64,000 nt of DNA from Nocardia goodfellowii (GTDB lineage: Bacteria; Actinomycetota; Actinomycetes; Mycobacteriales; Mycobacteriaceae), in contig NZ_JAGGMR010000001.1 in NCBI RefSeq assembly GCF_017875645.1, positions 6,572,001 to 6,636,000 on the forward strand, given 5' to 3'. Shown here one piece after another: positions 33,460 through 42,657 of the stretch. The position numbers and the translations under genes were made by a program. The stretch's first letter is position 1. The number at the start of each line of letters is the position of its first letter. The notes beneath the pieces are model-generated. The model worked only from the letters and a program-made list of their open reading frames with translations, searched no databases and was not told the origin of the DNA.

Positions 33460-34509
33460 GTGCACGACACGGACAAGGCTGCCGGCGGTGTCCCGCCGCA
33501 GCAGGCCCGCCCGGCGGTCATGATCGATGTGGCCAAGCGGGCGGGCGTCTCCCACCAGACTGTCTCCCGGGTGCTCAACGACAGTCCGCGGGTGCGACCG
33601 GAGACGCGCGAACGCGTGCTGCGGGCGGTCGAGGAGCTGGGCTATCGACCCAATGCCATGGCCCGCGGTCTGGTGAGCCGGCGCTCGAAGGTGCTGGGGG
33701 TGGTCACCTTCGACACCGTCCTGCACGGACCCGCGTCGATGCTGCTCGGCATCGAACGCGCCGCGCGAGCGGCCCACTACGGTGTCAGCATCGCGACCCT
33801 GCAACGCGCCGATCGGGCCGAAGTACTCGAGGCCGTCGGCACGCTGGCCGATCAGGGCGTAGACGGCATCATCATCATCGCCCCGCTGATGAGCGCCGCT
33901 GCGGCGCTGCACAGCCTGCCCGCCACGCTGCCCGCCGTGGCGGTGGAGGCCGGGCAGGACGCCGGCCTACCGTCGGCTTCGGTGGACCAGATCGAGGGCG
34001 CGCGACTGGCGGTGCGGCATCTGCTGGAGCTGGGCCACGAAACGGTTTGGCACGTCTCCGGACCCAACGGCTGGCTGGAGACTCGCGATCGCCTGGACAG
34101 CTGGCGGCGCACCCTGGAGGAGGCGGGCGCACCGGTCCCCCCGGTGATCGCCGGTGACTGGAGCGCGCGCTCCGGCTACGAGGCGGGCCCGGTACTGGCC
34201 GCCCAGCCGGACGTGACCGCGGTCTTCGCCGGCAACGACCAGATGGCACTGGGATTGTTGCGTGCCTTCGCCGAGCGCGGCATCCGGGTACCGGAGGACA
34301 TCTCGGTGGTCGGCTTCGACGACATTCCCGAAGCCGCCTACCTGACCCCGCCGCTGACCACCGTGCGCCAAGACTTCGACGAGGTCGGTCGCCGCAGCAT
34401 GCGGTTGCTGCTGCGGCTCATCGAGGCCGAGGATTCCGCGCCGCCGCCGACCCAGGTGATTCCCACCCTGGCGGTCCGGGACAGCACTGCCGCACCGCGG
34501 CAGCGCTGA
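33460..34509 (+). CDS. LacI-family regulator of the furanose/arabinose genes
   Basis: This 349-residue protein has the LacI headpiece (about 20-75: VMIDVAKRAGVSHQTVSRVLNDSPRVRPETRERVLRAVEELGY, then PNAMARGLVS with the hinge) and a periplasmic-binding-protein-like sugar domain (VTAVFAGNDQMALGLLRAF, VVGFDDIPEAAYLTPPLTTV). It lies between the two transporter operons, divergent from one and convergent with the other. Identical operators in front of both operons make it their likely repressor. GTG 33460 has AAGG seven bases upstream; GTG 33445 is the alternative. Confidence 0.88.
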   Translation: MHDTDKAAGGVPPQQARPAVMIDVAKRAGVSHQTVSRVLNDSPRVRPETRERVLRAVEELGYRPNAMARGLVSRRSKVLGVVTFDTVLHGPASMLLGIERAARAAHYGVSIATLQRADRAEVLEAVGTLADQGVDGIIIIAPLMSAAAALHSLPATLPAVAVEAGQDAGLPSASVDQIEGARLAVRHLLELGHETVWHVSGPNGWLETRDRLDSWRRTLEEAGAPVPPVIAGDWSARSGYEAGPVLAAQPDVTAVFAGNDQMALGLLRAFAERGIRVPEDISVVGFDDIPEAAYLTPPLTTVRQDFDEVGRRSMRLLLRLIEAEDSAPPPTQVIPTLAVRDSTAAPRQR

Positions 34510-34528
34510 ACCCTCGGGCGCTGAATCC

Positions 34529-35845
34529 TCAAGCCGCGGCGCGCTTTTTGTTGTAGACGTCGAAGGCGACTGCGGCGAGCAGCACGAGCCCCTTGATCAC
34601 GAGCTGCCAGTCGCTGCCCACGCCCAGCATGGACATACCGTTGTTCATCACGCCCATCACGAGGGCGCCGACGATGGCTCCGACGACCGTGCCGATGCCG
34701 CCACTTGCGGACGCGCCGCCGACGAAAGCCGCTGCGATGGCGTCCAATTCGAAATTCTGGCCCGCTTTGGGCGTGGCGGCGCCGAGCCGCGCGGCGAAGA
34801 TGATGCCCGCCAGCGCCGCCAGCGCGCCCATGTTCACGAAAACCCAGAAGGTATTGCGCCTGGTGTCCACGCCGGACAGCGCCGCGGCCTTCTCGTTGCC
34901 GCCCACCGCGTAGATGCGTCGCCCGATCACCATGCGGTTCATGACGAAGGAGTACACGACTATCAGCACCACCAGGATCAGTCCGATCACCGGCAGGCCG
35001 TTATAGGACGCCAGCACGAACCCGAAGGCCCCGATCACCCCGCCCAGCGCCACCATCTGCGCCACGAACAGGGCGCGCGGACCAGCGGGCAGCCCGTAGG
35101 AGCGGCGGCGCTGCCGCACCCGCAGCCGCGTCCACACCAGCGCACCGATGGCGGCGACCGCGAGCAGCAACGTCAAGCCGTGCAGCTCACCGGTTTTCAG
35201 CCGCACCACGACGCCGTTCTCGAAGCCGTCGAAGACCAGTGCCTGAACGGGCAGCCAGTTGGGCAGATAGCCGCCCGCGATATTGACGAACCCCTTCGGG
35301 AAGGGCCCGATCGACTGTCCTTCCAGCACCAGCTGGGCCAGACCGCGGAACAGCAGCATGCCGCCCAGGGTGACGATGAACGCCGGGATCTTCACATAGG
35401 CGATCCAATACCCTTGCCACGCGCCGATCAGCCCGCCCAGCAGCAGACCCGCCACCACCACGACCGGCCACGGCCAGTGCCAATGCACGATGGCGATGCC
35501 GGTGAGCGCGCCCACCAGGGCGCACACCGAGCCCACGGACAGATCGATGTGCCCGTTGATGATCACCAGCATCATGCCGATGGCCAGCACCAGGATGTAG
35601 CCGTTCTGCAAGATCACATTGGTGACGTTGAGCGGCGTCAGCAGGCTCACTCCGTCGCTGAGCTGCGCGGTGGTGAGGATCTGGAACAGCACCACGATCG
35701 CGACCAGGGCGACGATCATTCCGTACTGACGCACGTTGCCGCGCAACGCTTTTCGCACGGTTTCCATGGCTCCGGGGCGGTTCCCGGCCGCGGCGACGAT
35801 GGCGTCGGCACCGTCGTCGTCCTGCAACTTGTCCAGCAGCGTCAT
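34529..35845 (-). CDS. Multiple monosaccharide ABC transporter permease, XylH/GguB type
   Basis: This 438-residue permease has the block [31 protein letters not shown] and [26 protein letters not shown], typical of the GguB/MmsB group, and an extra loop in the middle (about 205-225). It ends the araBDA operon and overlaps the ATPase gene by four bases. It ends 19 bases from the convergent lacI gene. Confidence 0.9.
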   Translation of the reverse strand: MTLLDKLQDDDGADAIVAAAGNRPGAMETVRKALRGNVRQYGMIVALVAIVVLFQILTTAQLSDGVSLLTPLNVTNVILQNGYILVLAIGMMLVIINGHIDLSVGSVCALVGALTGIAIVHWHWPWPVVVVAGLLLGGLIGAWQGYWIAYVKIPAFIVTLGGMLLFRGLAQLVLEGQSIGPFPKGFVNIAGGYLPNWLPVQALVFDGFENGVVVRLKTGELHGLTLLLAVAAIGALVWTRLRVRQRRRSYGLPAGPRALFVAQMVALGGVIGAFGFVLASYNGLPVIGLILVVLIVVYSFVMNRMVIGRRIYAVGGNEKAAALSGVDTRRNTFWVFVNMGALAALAGIIFAARLGAATPKAGQNFELDAIAAAFVGGASASGGIGTVVGAIVGALVMGVMNNGMSMLGVGSDWQLVIKGLVLLAAVAFDVYNKKRAAA

Positions 35846-37392
35846 GGGGCGGTCACTTCCGCGGGTGCCGCGCCGCGGGTCATCAATCGCATGAGTGCCT
35901 CCTGGGTGGCTTCGGCGGCGGCCAGTTCACCGGTGATGCGCCCCTGGCTCATGGCATAGACGCGATCGCACAGGCCGAGCAGTTCAGGCAGTTCCGACGA
36001 GATCACCAGTACCCCTTTGCCTTCCGCCGCGAGTCGTTGAATGATCAGGTAGATCTCGTATTTCGCACCCACGTCGATGCCGCGGGTGGGTTCGTCCAGG
36101 ATCAGCAGATCGGGCTCGGTGAAGATCCATTTGCCGAGCACCACCTTCTGCTGGTTGCCGCCGGACAGGTTGCCGACCTTCTGGAACACCGAGGGCGTCT
36201 TGACCGTGAGCCGGGCGCGCAGGTCCTCGGCGGCGGCCACCTCGGCATGGGTGTCGATCACCGAATGCCGGGATACCGCACCGAGATTGGCCAGGGTGAA
36301 ATTGCGGCGGATGTCCTCGTCGAGAATCAGTCCGAGCTGTTTGCGGTCCTCGGAGACGTATGCGATACCGGCGGCAATCGCCTCGGAGACCGTCGAAACC
36401 CGAATGGGCCCACCGGCTTTGCGCACGGTGCCGCCGATATTGCGGCCGTAGGAGCGGCCGAAGACGCTCATCGCCAATTCGGTGCGGCCCGCGCCCATCA
36501 GCCCGGCCAGTCCGACGATCTCCCCGCGGCGCACGTGCAGGGAAGCGCCCCGCACCACCTGCCGTCCGGCGATGGTGGGGTGATCGACGGACCAGTCGGC
36601 GATATCGAAGAACACCTCCCCGATATGGGGTTCGAGTCGCGGCGGGAAGCGGTGGTCCAGGTCGCGGCCCACCATGCCCTTGATGATCCGATCCTCGGTG
36701 ACCGTCCCGTCCACCTCGAAGGTCTCGATGGTGTGCCCGTCGCGCAGCACGGTGATGGTGTCCGCGACGGCCAGCACCTCGTTCAACTTGTGCGAGATGA
36801 GAATCGAGGTGATCTCCTGGCCGCGCAGTTCCCGCAGCAGCGCCAGCAGGCTGTCGCTGTCGGCCTGGTTCAGCGCGGCGGTGGGTTCGTCGAGAATGAG
36901 CAGCCGCACCTGCTTGGCCAGCGCCTTGGCGATCTCCACCAACTGCTGTTTGCCGACACCCAGTGCGGCGACCAGTGTTTCGGGGTCCTCGATAAGGCCG
37001 ACCCGCTGCATCAGCAGCATGGCCTGCTGGTTGGTCTCCTGCCAGTCGACGGCGCCGCCGCGGGTGCGCTCGTTGCCGAGGAAGATGTTCTCGGCAATGG
37101 ACAACTGCGGCACCAAGGCGAGTTCCTGGTGGATGATGGCGACGCCCGCGGCCTCACTGTGCCGGATGTCCTTGAAGGCCATCTCGGTGCCGTCCACCAG
37201 GATTCGCCCCCGGTAGGAGCCGTGCGGATAGACCCCGGACAACACCTTCATCAGGGTCGATTTGCCCGCGCCGTTCTCACCGACCAGGGCGTGGATCTCG
37301 CCGCGGGCGACCTGGAAGTCGACCTCGTCGAGCGCCTTCACGCCCGGGAATTCCATGGTGATGGCACGCATTTCGAGAATATTCGCCGTCAT
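35842..37392 (-). CDS. Multiple monosaccharide ABC transporter ATP-binding protein, XylG/GguA type
   Basis: This 516-residue double ABC protein has Walker [40 protein letters not shown] in the first half and [25 protein letters not shown] and [20 protein letters not shown] in the second. [13 protein letters not shown] is typical of the GguA/MmsA group. It follows the chvE-like gene by 25 bases. Confidence 0.92.
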   Translation of the reverse strand: MTANILEMRAITMEFPGVKALDEVDFQVARGEIHALVGENGAGKSTLMKVLSGVYPHGSYRGRILVDGTEMAFKDIRHSEAAGVAIIHQELALVPQLSIAENIFLGNERTRGGAVDWQETNQQAMLLMQRVGLIEDPETLVAALGVGKQQLVEIAKALAKQVRLLILDEPTAALNQADSDSLLALLRELRGQEITSILISHKLNEVLAVADTITVLRDGHTIETFEVDGTVTEDRIIKGMVGRDLDHRFPPRLEPHIGEVFFDIADWSVDHPTIAGRQVVRGASLHVRRGEIVGLAGLMGAGRTELAMSVFGRSYGRNIGGTVRKAGGPIRVSTVSEAIAAGIAYVSEDRKQLGLILDEDIRRNFTLANLGAVSRHSVIDTHAEVAAAEDLRARLTVKTPSVFQKVGNLSGGNQQKVVLGKWIFTEPDLLILDEPTRGIDVGAKYEIYLIIQRLAAEGKGVLVISSELPELLGLCDRVYAMSQGRITGELAAAEATQEALMRLMTRGAAPAEVTAP

Positions 37393-37417
37393 CGGCCGCT
37401 CCGCCCGCCCGCCGCCG

Positions 37418-38509
37418 CTATTGCAGGTCCTTGTCGGTGTAGTAGCCGGTGTCGATCAGCGCCGCCCGATAGTTCGTCTTGTCCACCGACACCGGTCGCA
37501 GCAGGTACGACGGCACCTTCTTCCTGCCGTTTTCGTAGGAGGTGGTGTCGTTGGTCTCCGGCGTGCCGCCGGTGAGGATGGCGTTGGTCATCTGCACCGC
37601 CCGTTCGGCCAGTTTCCGGGTGTCCTTGAAGACGGTTTGGGTCTGCTCGCCCGCGATGATGGATTTGACCGACGCCTTCTCGGCATCCTGGCCGGTGACG
37701 ATGGGCATCTTCCGGGCCCCGCCGTAGCCGACGGCCTTGAGCGCGGACAGGATTCCGATGGACACCCCGTCGTACGGGGACAGCACCGCGTCCACGGTCG
37801 CTGCGGCGTAATGCGCCGAGAGCAGGTTCTCCATGCGGGACTGAGCGGTCGCGCCATCCCAGCGCAGGGTGGTTACCTGATCGATCCTGGTCTGTCCCGA
37901 CCGCACCACGAGCTTGCCGGTGTCGATATGCGGCTGCAGCACCGACATCGCGCCGTTGAAGAAGAAATAGGTGTTGTTGTCGTCCGGAGACCCGGCGAAC
38001 AATTCGATGTTGAACGGCCCCGGACCGACGGCGACACCGAGGTGCTCGACCAGGTAAGCGGCTTGCAGCACACCGACTTCGAAGTTGTCGAAGGTCGCGT
38101 AGTAGTCGACGTCGGCGGTGTCGCGGATGAGCCGGTCGTAGGCGATGACCGCGACCTTGTTCCGTTTCGCCTGCGCCAGTACTCCGGTCAGCGACTTGTT
38201 GTCGATGGCCGCGATCACCAGCGCCGTGGCGCCCTGGGTGAGCATGTTCTCGAGCTGTGAGACCTGTGTCTCGATGACGTCCTCGGCGTACTGCAGGTCG
38301 GTGGTGTAGCCGAGTGCTTGGAACTGGTTGACGATATTGCTGCCGTCGGCCACCCAGCGCTCGGAAGATTTGGTGGGCATGGAGATTCCGATGCGACCCT
38401 TACCGCCCGAGCTCGGGCTTCCGCTGTCGACGGAACAGGCGGCCGCCGCCAACAGGGCGATGGCGCCGCCTCCGACCGCGAAGAATCCGCGGCGATTGAT
38501 GCCGGTCAT
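37418..38509 (-). CDS. chvE: Multiple monosaccharide-binding lipoprotein, ChvE type
   Basis: This 363-residue protein has a lipoprotein signal with an RR pair ([12 protein letters not shown], Cys25 in AAAAC) and the ChvE pattern: [74 protein letters not shown] and [26 protein letters not shown]. ChvE proteins bind arabinose, xylose, glucose and galactose. It follows araA by 15 bases and starts behind GAGGAG. Confidence 0.9.
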   Translation of the reverse strand: MTGINRRGFFAVGGGAIALLAAAACSVDSGSPSSGGKGRIGISMPTKSSERWVADGSNIVNQFQALGYTTDLQYAEDVIETQVSQLENMLTQGATALVIAAIDNKSLTGVLAQAKRNKVAVIAYDRLIRDTADVDYYATFDNFEVGVLQAAYLVEHLGVAVGPGPFNIELFAGSPDDNNTYFFFNGAMSVLQPHIDTGKLVVRSGQTRIDQVTTLRWDGATAQSRMENLLSAHYAAATVDAVLSPYDGVSIGILSALKAVGYGGARKMPIVTGQDAEKASVKSIIAGEQTQTVFKDTRKLAERAVQMTNAILTGGTPETNDTTSYENGRKKVPSYLLRPVSVDKTNYRAALIDTGYYTDKDLQ

Positions 38510-38524
38510 GTGCTGGCTCCTCTG

Positions 38525-39952
38525 TCAGACCTGGACGAATTCGATTCCGGACATGCGGCAGAACACCCGCCAGTCGGCGGCGTGCCGGCCCAGGTTGAGT
38601 ACCTGGTGGTGTGGGCCGCCGGCGCTCAACCAGCCATCCATGCAGGCGCGCACCCCCGCGTCGGGCCGGAACTGGCCGTAGGGCATCTCCAACTGCGGCA
38701 GCGGCGGCGCGTCGAGCACCTCGCCCTCGGTCACCACCAGCCGGAAGCGTTCGTCTCCGAGCGAGACCAGGCAGGCCAGGGTGGCGGGCCCGGGGCGGTA
38801 ACGGAACAGGAAGGTCGGCGGGGCGTCGAGTTTGCCGATGCCGAGTTCGCGGTGGATGAGCCGCACCGGCTCGTCGTCCCGGGCGACGCGCCAATTGCCC
38901 TCGCCCATATGGCTCATCAGGATCGAGTCGGACGGGAAGTCCATGGCGTACATCTCGGTGAAGTGGCCGTCGCCGATGAGCTGGTGCCCGGCGTACACCA
39001 TGGCGGCGGCCAGCGCGTCGCCCTCCGCTCCGTACCCGTAGCCCTTGGCCATCAGGCTCGACGCCGCGGCCAGCGGCAGCCGCCGGAACCGCCCGTCGTC
39101 GCCGATGGCGTCGAAATGCGTGGAGTACGCGCCATAGCCGCGGTCGGTGAGAATGCGTTCGATGGCGATCTGCATGCGGGCGTGGTCCTCGCGTTCCAGC
39201 GCGGTCAGCGCCGGATCGACCGCGAAACGGGTGTCCTCCCACTCGATCAGCGCCCGCACCTCGTCGTCGGTGACATCGCGGGTGCCCCGGTACAGGTCAC
39301 CGGGGGCGAGGTAGCTGATCTCCGGGCCCAGGGCCCGCAGCAGGGCGTTCTCGTCGACGCGGATATCGCCCATATCGTTCATGGCGTAGCCGAAGACGCC
39401 GATCTTCAACGACTTCCAGGCCGTCACCGCGCGGGCGGAGCGGGCCCAGCGGTCCACCCGGTCATGGAACTCGGCGCTGCGCCAATCCTCGGTGATCACT
39501 TCGAAGGGGCGGTCGGCGCGCACCATGGCGTTGGCCGTGTCCTGCGCGCCGTGGATGCCCTGGTTGTAGGTCATGTCGGCCATGTCCCAGGCGGCGGTAA
39601 CGGCCGGCTCGGGCTGAATGTTGGCCAGCAGCACCGGCATCCGGTTCTCGTTGAACAGCCGGGCGACCCGCATGGCCGGGCCGTAGGTCAGCAGGACGAC
39701 CATGACCCCGTCGAGTTCGCCGTGCTGGAATTCGCGCATGACCGCCTCGGCGTCGGCGCGGTCTTTGACCGGGCGGCCGACGGTCCAGTCGGCGACATCG
39801 GCGAGTTGGTCGGCGATGGCTTCGGCGTAGCCCGCCTGGCGTTCGGTGATACCGGGAATCATGTGGTCGTAGAGGGCCTGCATGATGCCGAGCAGACCGA
39901 TGCGCGGCTTGCGGGTGGTGGCCGTCGTGGCGGAGGCCGAGGGTGCGGTCAC
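38525..39952 (-). CDS. araA: L-arabinose isomerase
   Basis: This 475-residue enzyme converts L-arabinose to L-ribulose with Mn2+. Family markers include AYSTHFDAIGDDGRFRRLPLAAASSLMAKGYGYGAEGD, matching the AraA block that carries metal-binding Glu residues, HMGEGNWRVA and a C-terminal LSAGGPHHQVLNLG. It is somewhat shorter than E. coli AraA (500). The GTG at 39952 has AAGGAG nine bases upstream. It is the third gene of araB-araD-araA. Confidence 0.85.
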   Translation of the reverse strand: MTAPSASATTATTRKPRIGLLGIMQALYDHMIPGITERQAGYAEAIADQLADVADWTVGRPVKDRADAEAVMREFQHGELDGVMVVLLTYGPAMRVARLFNENRMPVLLANIQPEPAVTAAWDMADMTYNQGIHGAQDTANAMVRADRPFEVITEDWRSAEFHDRVDRWARSARAVTAWKSLKIGVFGYAMNDMGDIRVDENALLRALGPEISYLAPGDLYRGTRDVTDDEVRALIEWEDTRFAVDPALTALEREDHARMQIAIERILTDRGYGAYSTHFDAIGDDGRFRRLPLAAASSLMAKGYGYGAEGDALAAAMVYAGHQLIGDGHFTEMYAMDFPSDSILMSHMGEGNWRVARDDEPVRLIHRELGIGKLDAPPTFLFRYRPGPATLACLVSLGDERFRLVVTEGEVLDAPPLPQLEMPYGQFRPDAGVRACMDGWLSAGGPHHQVLNLGRHAADWRVFCRMSGIEFVQV

Positions 39953-39993
39953 GAGGGAGAACTCCTTCTTCGGAGCCGGTAGAACCGGCGAAA

Positions 39994-40656
39994 TCAGCGC
40001 TGGCCGTATACGTTTCGGTAGCGGTCGTGCAGGCTGTCCACGGCGGACTGCGGAATGGGAACCGGCTCGCCGAGACTGCGAGCCAGGTGTGCGGTGCGTG
40101 CCACGTCCTCGCACATGACCGCGGCCTTGACCGCCGCGCGCGCGTCCGGACCGATGGTGAACACGCCGTGGTTCTTCATCAGGACGGCCGGAGAACGATG
40201 TCCGGCAAGGGTTTCCACCACGCCCCGGCCGATCTCGTCGCCACCGATGAGCGCGAACGGCCCGACCGGGATCGCACCGCCGAATTCGTCGGCCATGGCG
40301 GTGAGGACGCACGGAATGGGCTCGGCCCGCGCCGCCCACGCACTGGCGAAGGACGAATGGGTGTGCACCACACCGCCGACGTGCGGCATGTGCCGGTAGA
40401 TATAGGCGTGCGCGGCCGTGTCGCTGGACGGGGACAGCGCGCCGTCGACCAGGTTGCCGTCCAAGTCGCACACCACCATCGATTCGGGGGTGAGGTCGTC
40501 GTAGGAGACGCCGCTGGGCTTGATGACCATCAGGTCCTGCCCGGCTACGCGGGCCGATACATTGCCCGCGGTCCAGGCCACCAGGCCCCAGCGCACCAGC
40601 TCACGGTGCAGATCGACCAGTTGGGTGCGCAGTCCGGCGAGATCGAGGTCGGTCAT
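39994..40656 (-). CDS. araD: L-ribulose-5-phosphate 4-epimerase
   Basis: This 220-residue class II aldolase-fold enzyme converts L-ribulose 5-phosphate to D-xylulose 5-phosphate. It shows LVAWTAGNVSARV, IKPSGVSYDDL, the zinc site VVHTHSSFASAWAA and VLMKNHGVFTIGPDARAAVKAAVMCED. Its ATG overlaps the araB stop by four bases. Confidence 0.9.
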   Translation of the reverse strand: MTDLDLAGLRTQLVDLHRELVRWGLVAWTAGNVSARVAGQDLMVIKPSGVSYDDLTPESMVVCDLDGNLVDGALSPSSDTAAHAYIYRHMPHVGGVVHTHSSFASAWAARAEPIPCVLTAMADEFGGAIPVGPFALIGGDEIGRGVVETLAGHRSPAVLMKNHGVFTIGPDARAAVKAAVMCEDVARTAHLARSLGEPVPIPQSAVDSLHDRYRNVYGQR

Positions 40657-42320
40657 GCGGTGGCTACCTCCGTGCGAGTGGCGTTACGAATACGGCGCAG
40701 CCGGTGCAGTACCTGGGTGCCGCCGCGGCCGAAATGGTCGTGCAGGGTGCGGTATTCGGCGTAGAGCGCGTCGTAGGCGGTGACGCGACCCGGGTCCGGC
40801 AGGTAGGCGGCATTGCTGACCCGGCCCATCGCCGCCGAGGCCACGCGCACGTCCGGGTACGCGCCCGCCGCGACGGCGGCATGAATGGCCGAGCCGAGCG
40901 CAGGGCCTTGTTCGGAGCCGAGTACCGAGAGGGGCAGGCCCGTGACGTCTGCGTAGATCTGCATGAGCAGCGGATTTTTGAGGAGTCCACCCGCGACGAT
41001 CAGCTCTCGCACGGGAACGCCTGCGGCATTGAAGGTTTCGATGATCATGCGGGTGCCGAAGGCGGTCGCCTCGAGCAGGGCGCGATAGATGTCCTCGGGC
41101 CGGGTGGACAGCGTCAGCCCGACCAGCACGCCCGACAGGTCGTGATCCACCAGGACGGAGCGATTGCCGCCGAGCCAATCCAGCGCGATCAGGCCGTGCT
41201 CGCCGACGCGCTGGCGTCCGGCCAGATCACCGAGATAGGCGTGCGTATCCTGCCCCCGGGCGGCCGCCTGTTCGCGATAGTGCCCCGGCACCGCGCTGTC
41301 GGCGAACCAGGCGAAGATATCGCCCACCGCGCTCTGCCCTGCCTCGTAACCCCAACTACCGCTGACGATCCCGCCGTCGACGACACCGCACATGCCGGGC
41401 ACCTCGGCCAGCCGATCGCTGTTCATCACATGACAGGTGGAGGTGCCCATGACCGCGAGCAGCTGACCCTCCCCCACGGCCTGCGCCGCGGGCGCGGTCA
41501 CGTGCGCGTCGACATTGCCGACCGCGACCGCGATGCCCGGGCGCAGACCGGTCCACCGTGCCGCCCGCTCGGTCAGGCCGCCGGCACGACCGCCGAGCGG
41601 CGACAACGGATGGGCGAGCTTGCCGACGAAGTCGGCGAAACCCGGATTCAGGGCGGTCAGATAGGCGCGGCCGGGCCAGGCATCGTCCTGATGCTGCCCC
41701 TTGTACCCCGCCGTGCAGACATTGCGAGTTTCCCGCCCGCACAGCTGCCAGACGATCCAGTCCGCCGCCTCGATGAATCGCGCTGCGGCAGCGTAGATCT
41801 CAGGGTCTTCCTCCAGCATCTGGAGCCCTTTGGCGAATTCCCACTCACTGGAGATGCGACCGCCGTAGCGGCCGATCCAGGGCTCGCCGAGCTCGTGGGC
41901 CACCGCGGTGACCCGGTCCGCCTGCGGTTGTGCGGCGTGGTGCTTCCACAATTTGGGATACGCGTGCGGGCGTCCGGCGAACTGCGGCAACCGGCACAGC
42001 GGAGTTCCCTCCGCCGTGGTCGGCAGGACCGTGCAGGCCGTGAAATCCGTTGCGATGCCGATGATGTCGGCCGGATCGACCTGAGCCGCGCGCACCGCCG
42101 CGGGCACCGCGACGCGCAGCACGTCCAGATAGTCCTCGGGATCTTGCAGCGCCCAATCCGGTGCCAGCGGCACCCCGGTGGCGGGCAGCTCCCGCTCGAT
42201 CACCCCGTGCCGGTACGCACAGATCGCGGTGCCCAACTCCGCGCCGTCACGCACCCGCACGACCAGGGCGCGACCGGACAGCGTCCCGAAGTCGACCCCA
42301 ACGACGTACTTGTCGGCCAT
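40653..42320 (-). CDS. araB: L-ribulokinase
   Basis: This 555-residue FGGY kinase phosphorylates L-ribulose. Markers: VVGVDFGTLSGRALVV at the N-terminus (ribulokinase form of the phosphate-binding loop), ATDFTACTVLP, the FGGY-like AGYKGQHQDDAWP region and a C-terminal IVAGGLLKNPLLMQIYADV. It is the first gene of an operon that continues through araD, araA and the ChvE-type transporter to 34529. The start has GGGAGCG upstream, and an operator overlaps its promoter. Confidence 0.92.
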   Translation of the reverse strand: MADKYVVGVDFGTLSGRALVVRVRDGAELGTAICAYRHGVIERELPATGVPLAPDWALQDPEDYLDVLRVAVPAAVRAAQVDPADIIGIATDFTACTVLPTTAEGTPLCRLPQFAGRPHAYPKLWKHHAAQPQADRVTAVAHELGEPWIGRYGGRISSEWEFAKGLQMLEEDPEIYAAAARFIEAADWIVWQLCGRETRNVCTAGYKGQHQDDAWPGRAYLTALNPGFADFVGKLAHPLSPLGGRAGGLTERAARWTGLRPGIAVAVGNVDAHVTAPAAQAVGEGQLLAVMGTSTCHVMNSDRLAEVPGMCGVVDGGIVSGSWGYEAGQSAVGDIFAWFADSAVPGHYREQAAARGQDTHAYLGDLAGRQRVGEHGLIALDWLGGNRSVLVDHDLSGVLVGLTLSTRPEDIYRALLEATAFGTRMIIETFNAAGVPVRELIVAGGLLKNPLLMQIYADVTGLPLSVLGSEQGPALGSAIHAAVAAGAYPDVRVASAAMGRVSNAAYLPDPGRVTAYDALYAEYRTLHDHFGRGGTQVLHRLRRIRNATRTEVATA

Positions 42321-42336
42321 GTATCGCTCCCAGCTA

Positions 42337-42350
42337 TGTTAACGCTCACA
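42337..42350 (-). promoter_or_regulatory. LacI-type operator overlapping the araB promoter
   Basis: TGTTAACGCTCACA is identical to the site before the ytfQ-like gene and lies 16 bases upstream of the araB ATG. The complement reads TAACAT within it, a plausible -10 element. Confidence 0.75.
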
Positions 42351-42498
42351 TTGTTACCTACGACACTGGGCGGATGTCAAGGTTCGCGGCGCGACGGGAG
42401 GATGCGGACGATTCGAAATCGCTATATAGCAAGGTGATACGAGGTATCACTTTGGCAGCCAAACTCAGAGCGAGCACCTATCAGGCGCGTGGTCGCGG

Positions 42499-42512
42499 TG
42501 TGAGCGCTCACC
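42499..42512. promoter_or_regulatory. Second LacI-type operator upstream of araB
   Basis: TGTGAGCGCTCACC holds a perfect 12-base palindrome (GTGAGCGCTCAC, 42500-42511) and fits the operator form at 13 of 14 positions. Its centre is 162 bases from that of the first site, so looping by one tetramer is possible. Confidence 0.6.
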
Positions 42513-42657
42513 ACGCGCCGATCGGCGCGGCTGATTTCGAACTCGCTGACGGTCGTGGCGTGTTCGACGGGCCTGGCCGCAGGTCGAACCGGCGGCGGCC
42601 CCGGTGCGGCAACGGCTCTGGCGGACAAGCTGATCCGGGGCACGGCAGCGCCCTGGT

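Larger units (their letters stand above)
42321..42657. other. Intergenic region holding the araB promoter and two operators
   Basis: Between araB and the end of the M28 peptidase gene lie 337 bases. They hold two LacI-type sites (42337-42350 and 42499-42512). TAACAT on the complement, inside the first site, could be the -10 of araB. I see no gene in the rest. Confidence 0.6.

Noticed and set aside
38525..40471. 648-codon frame extending araA upstream
   Set aside because: The extra part runs through araD out of frame. The GTG at 39952 with AAGGAG fits the family start.
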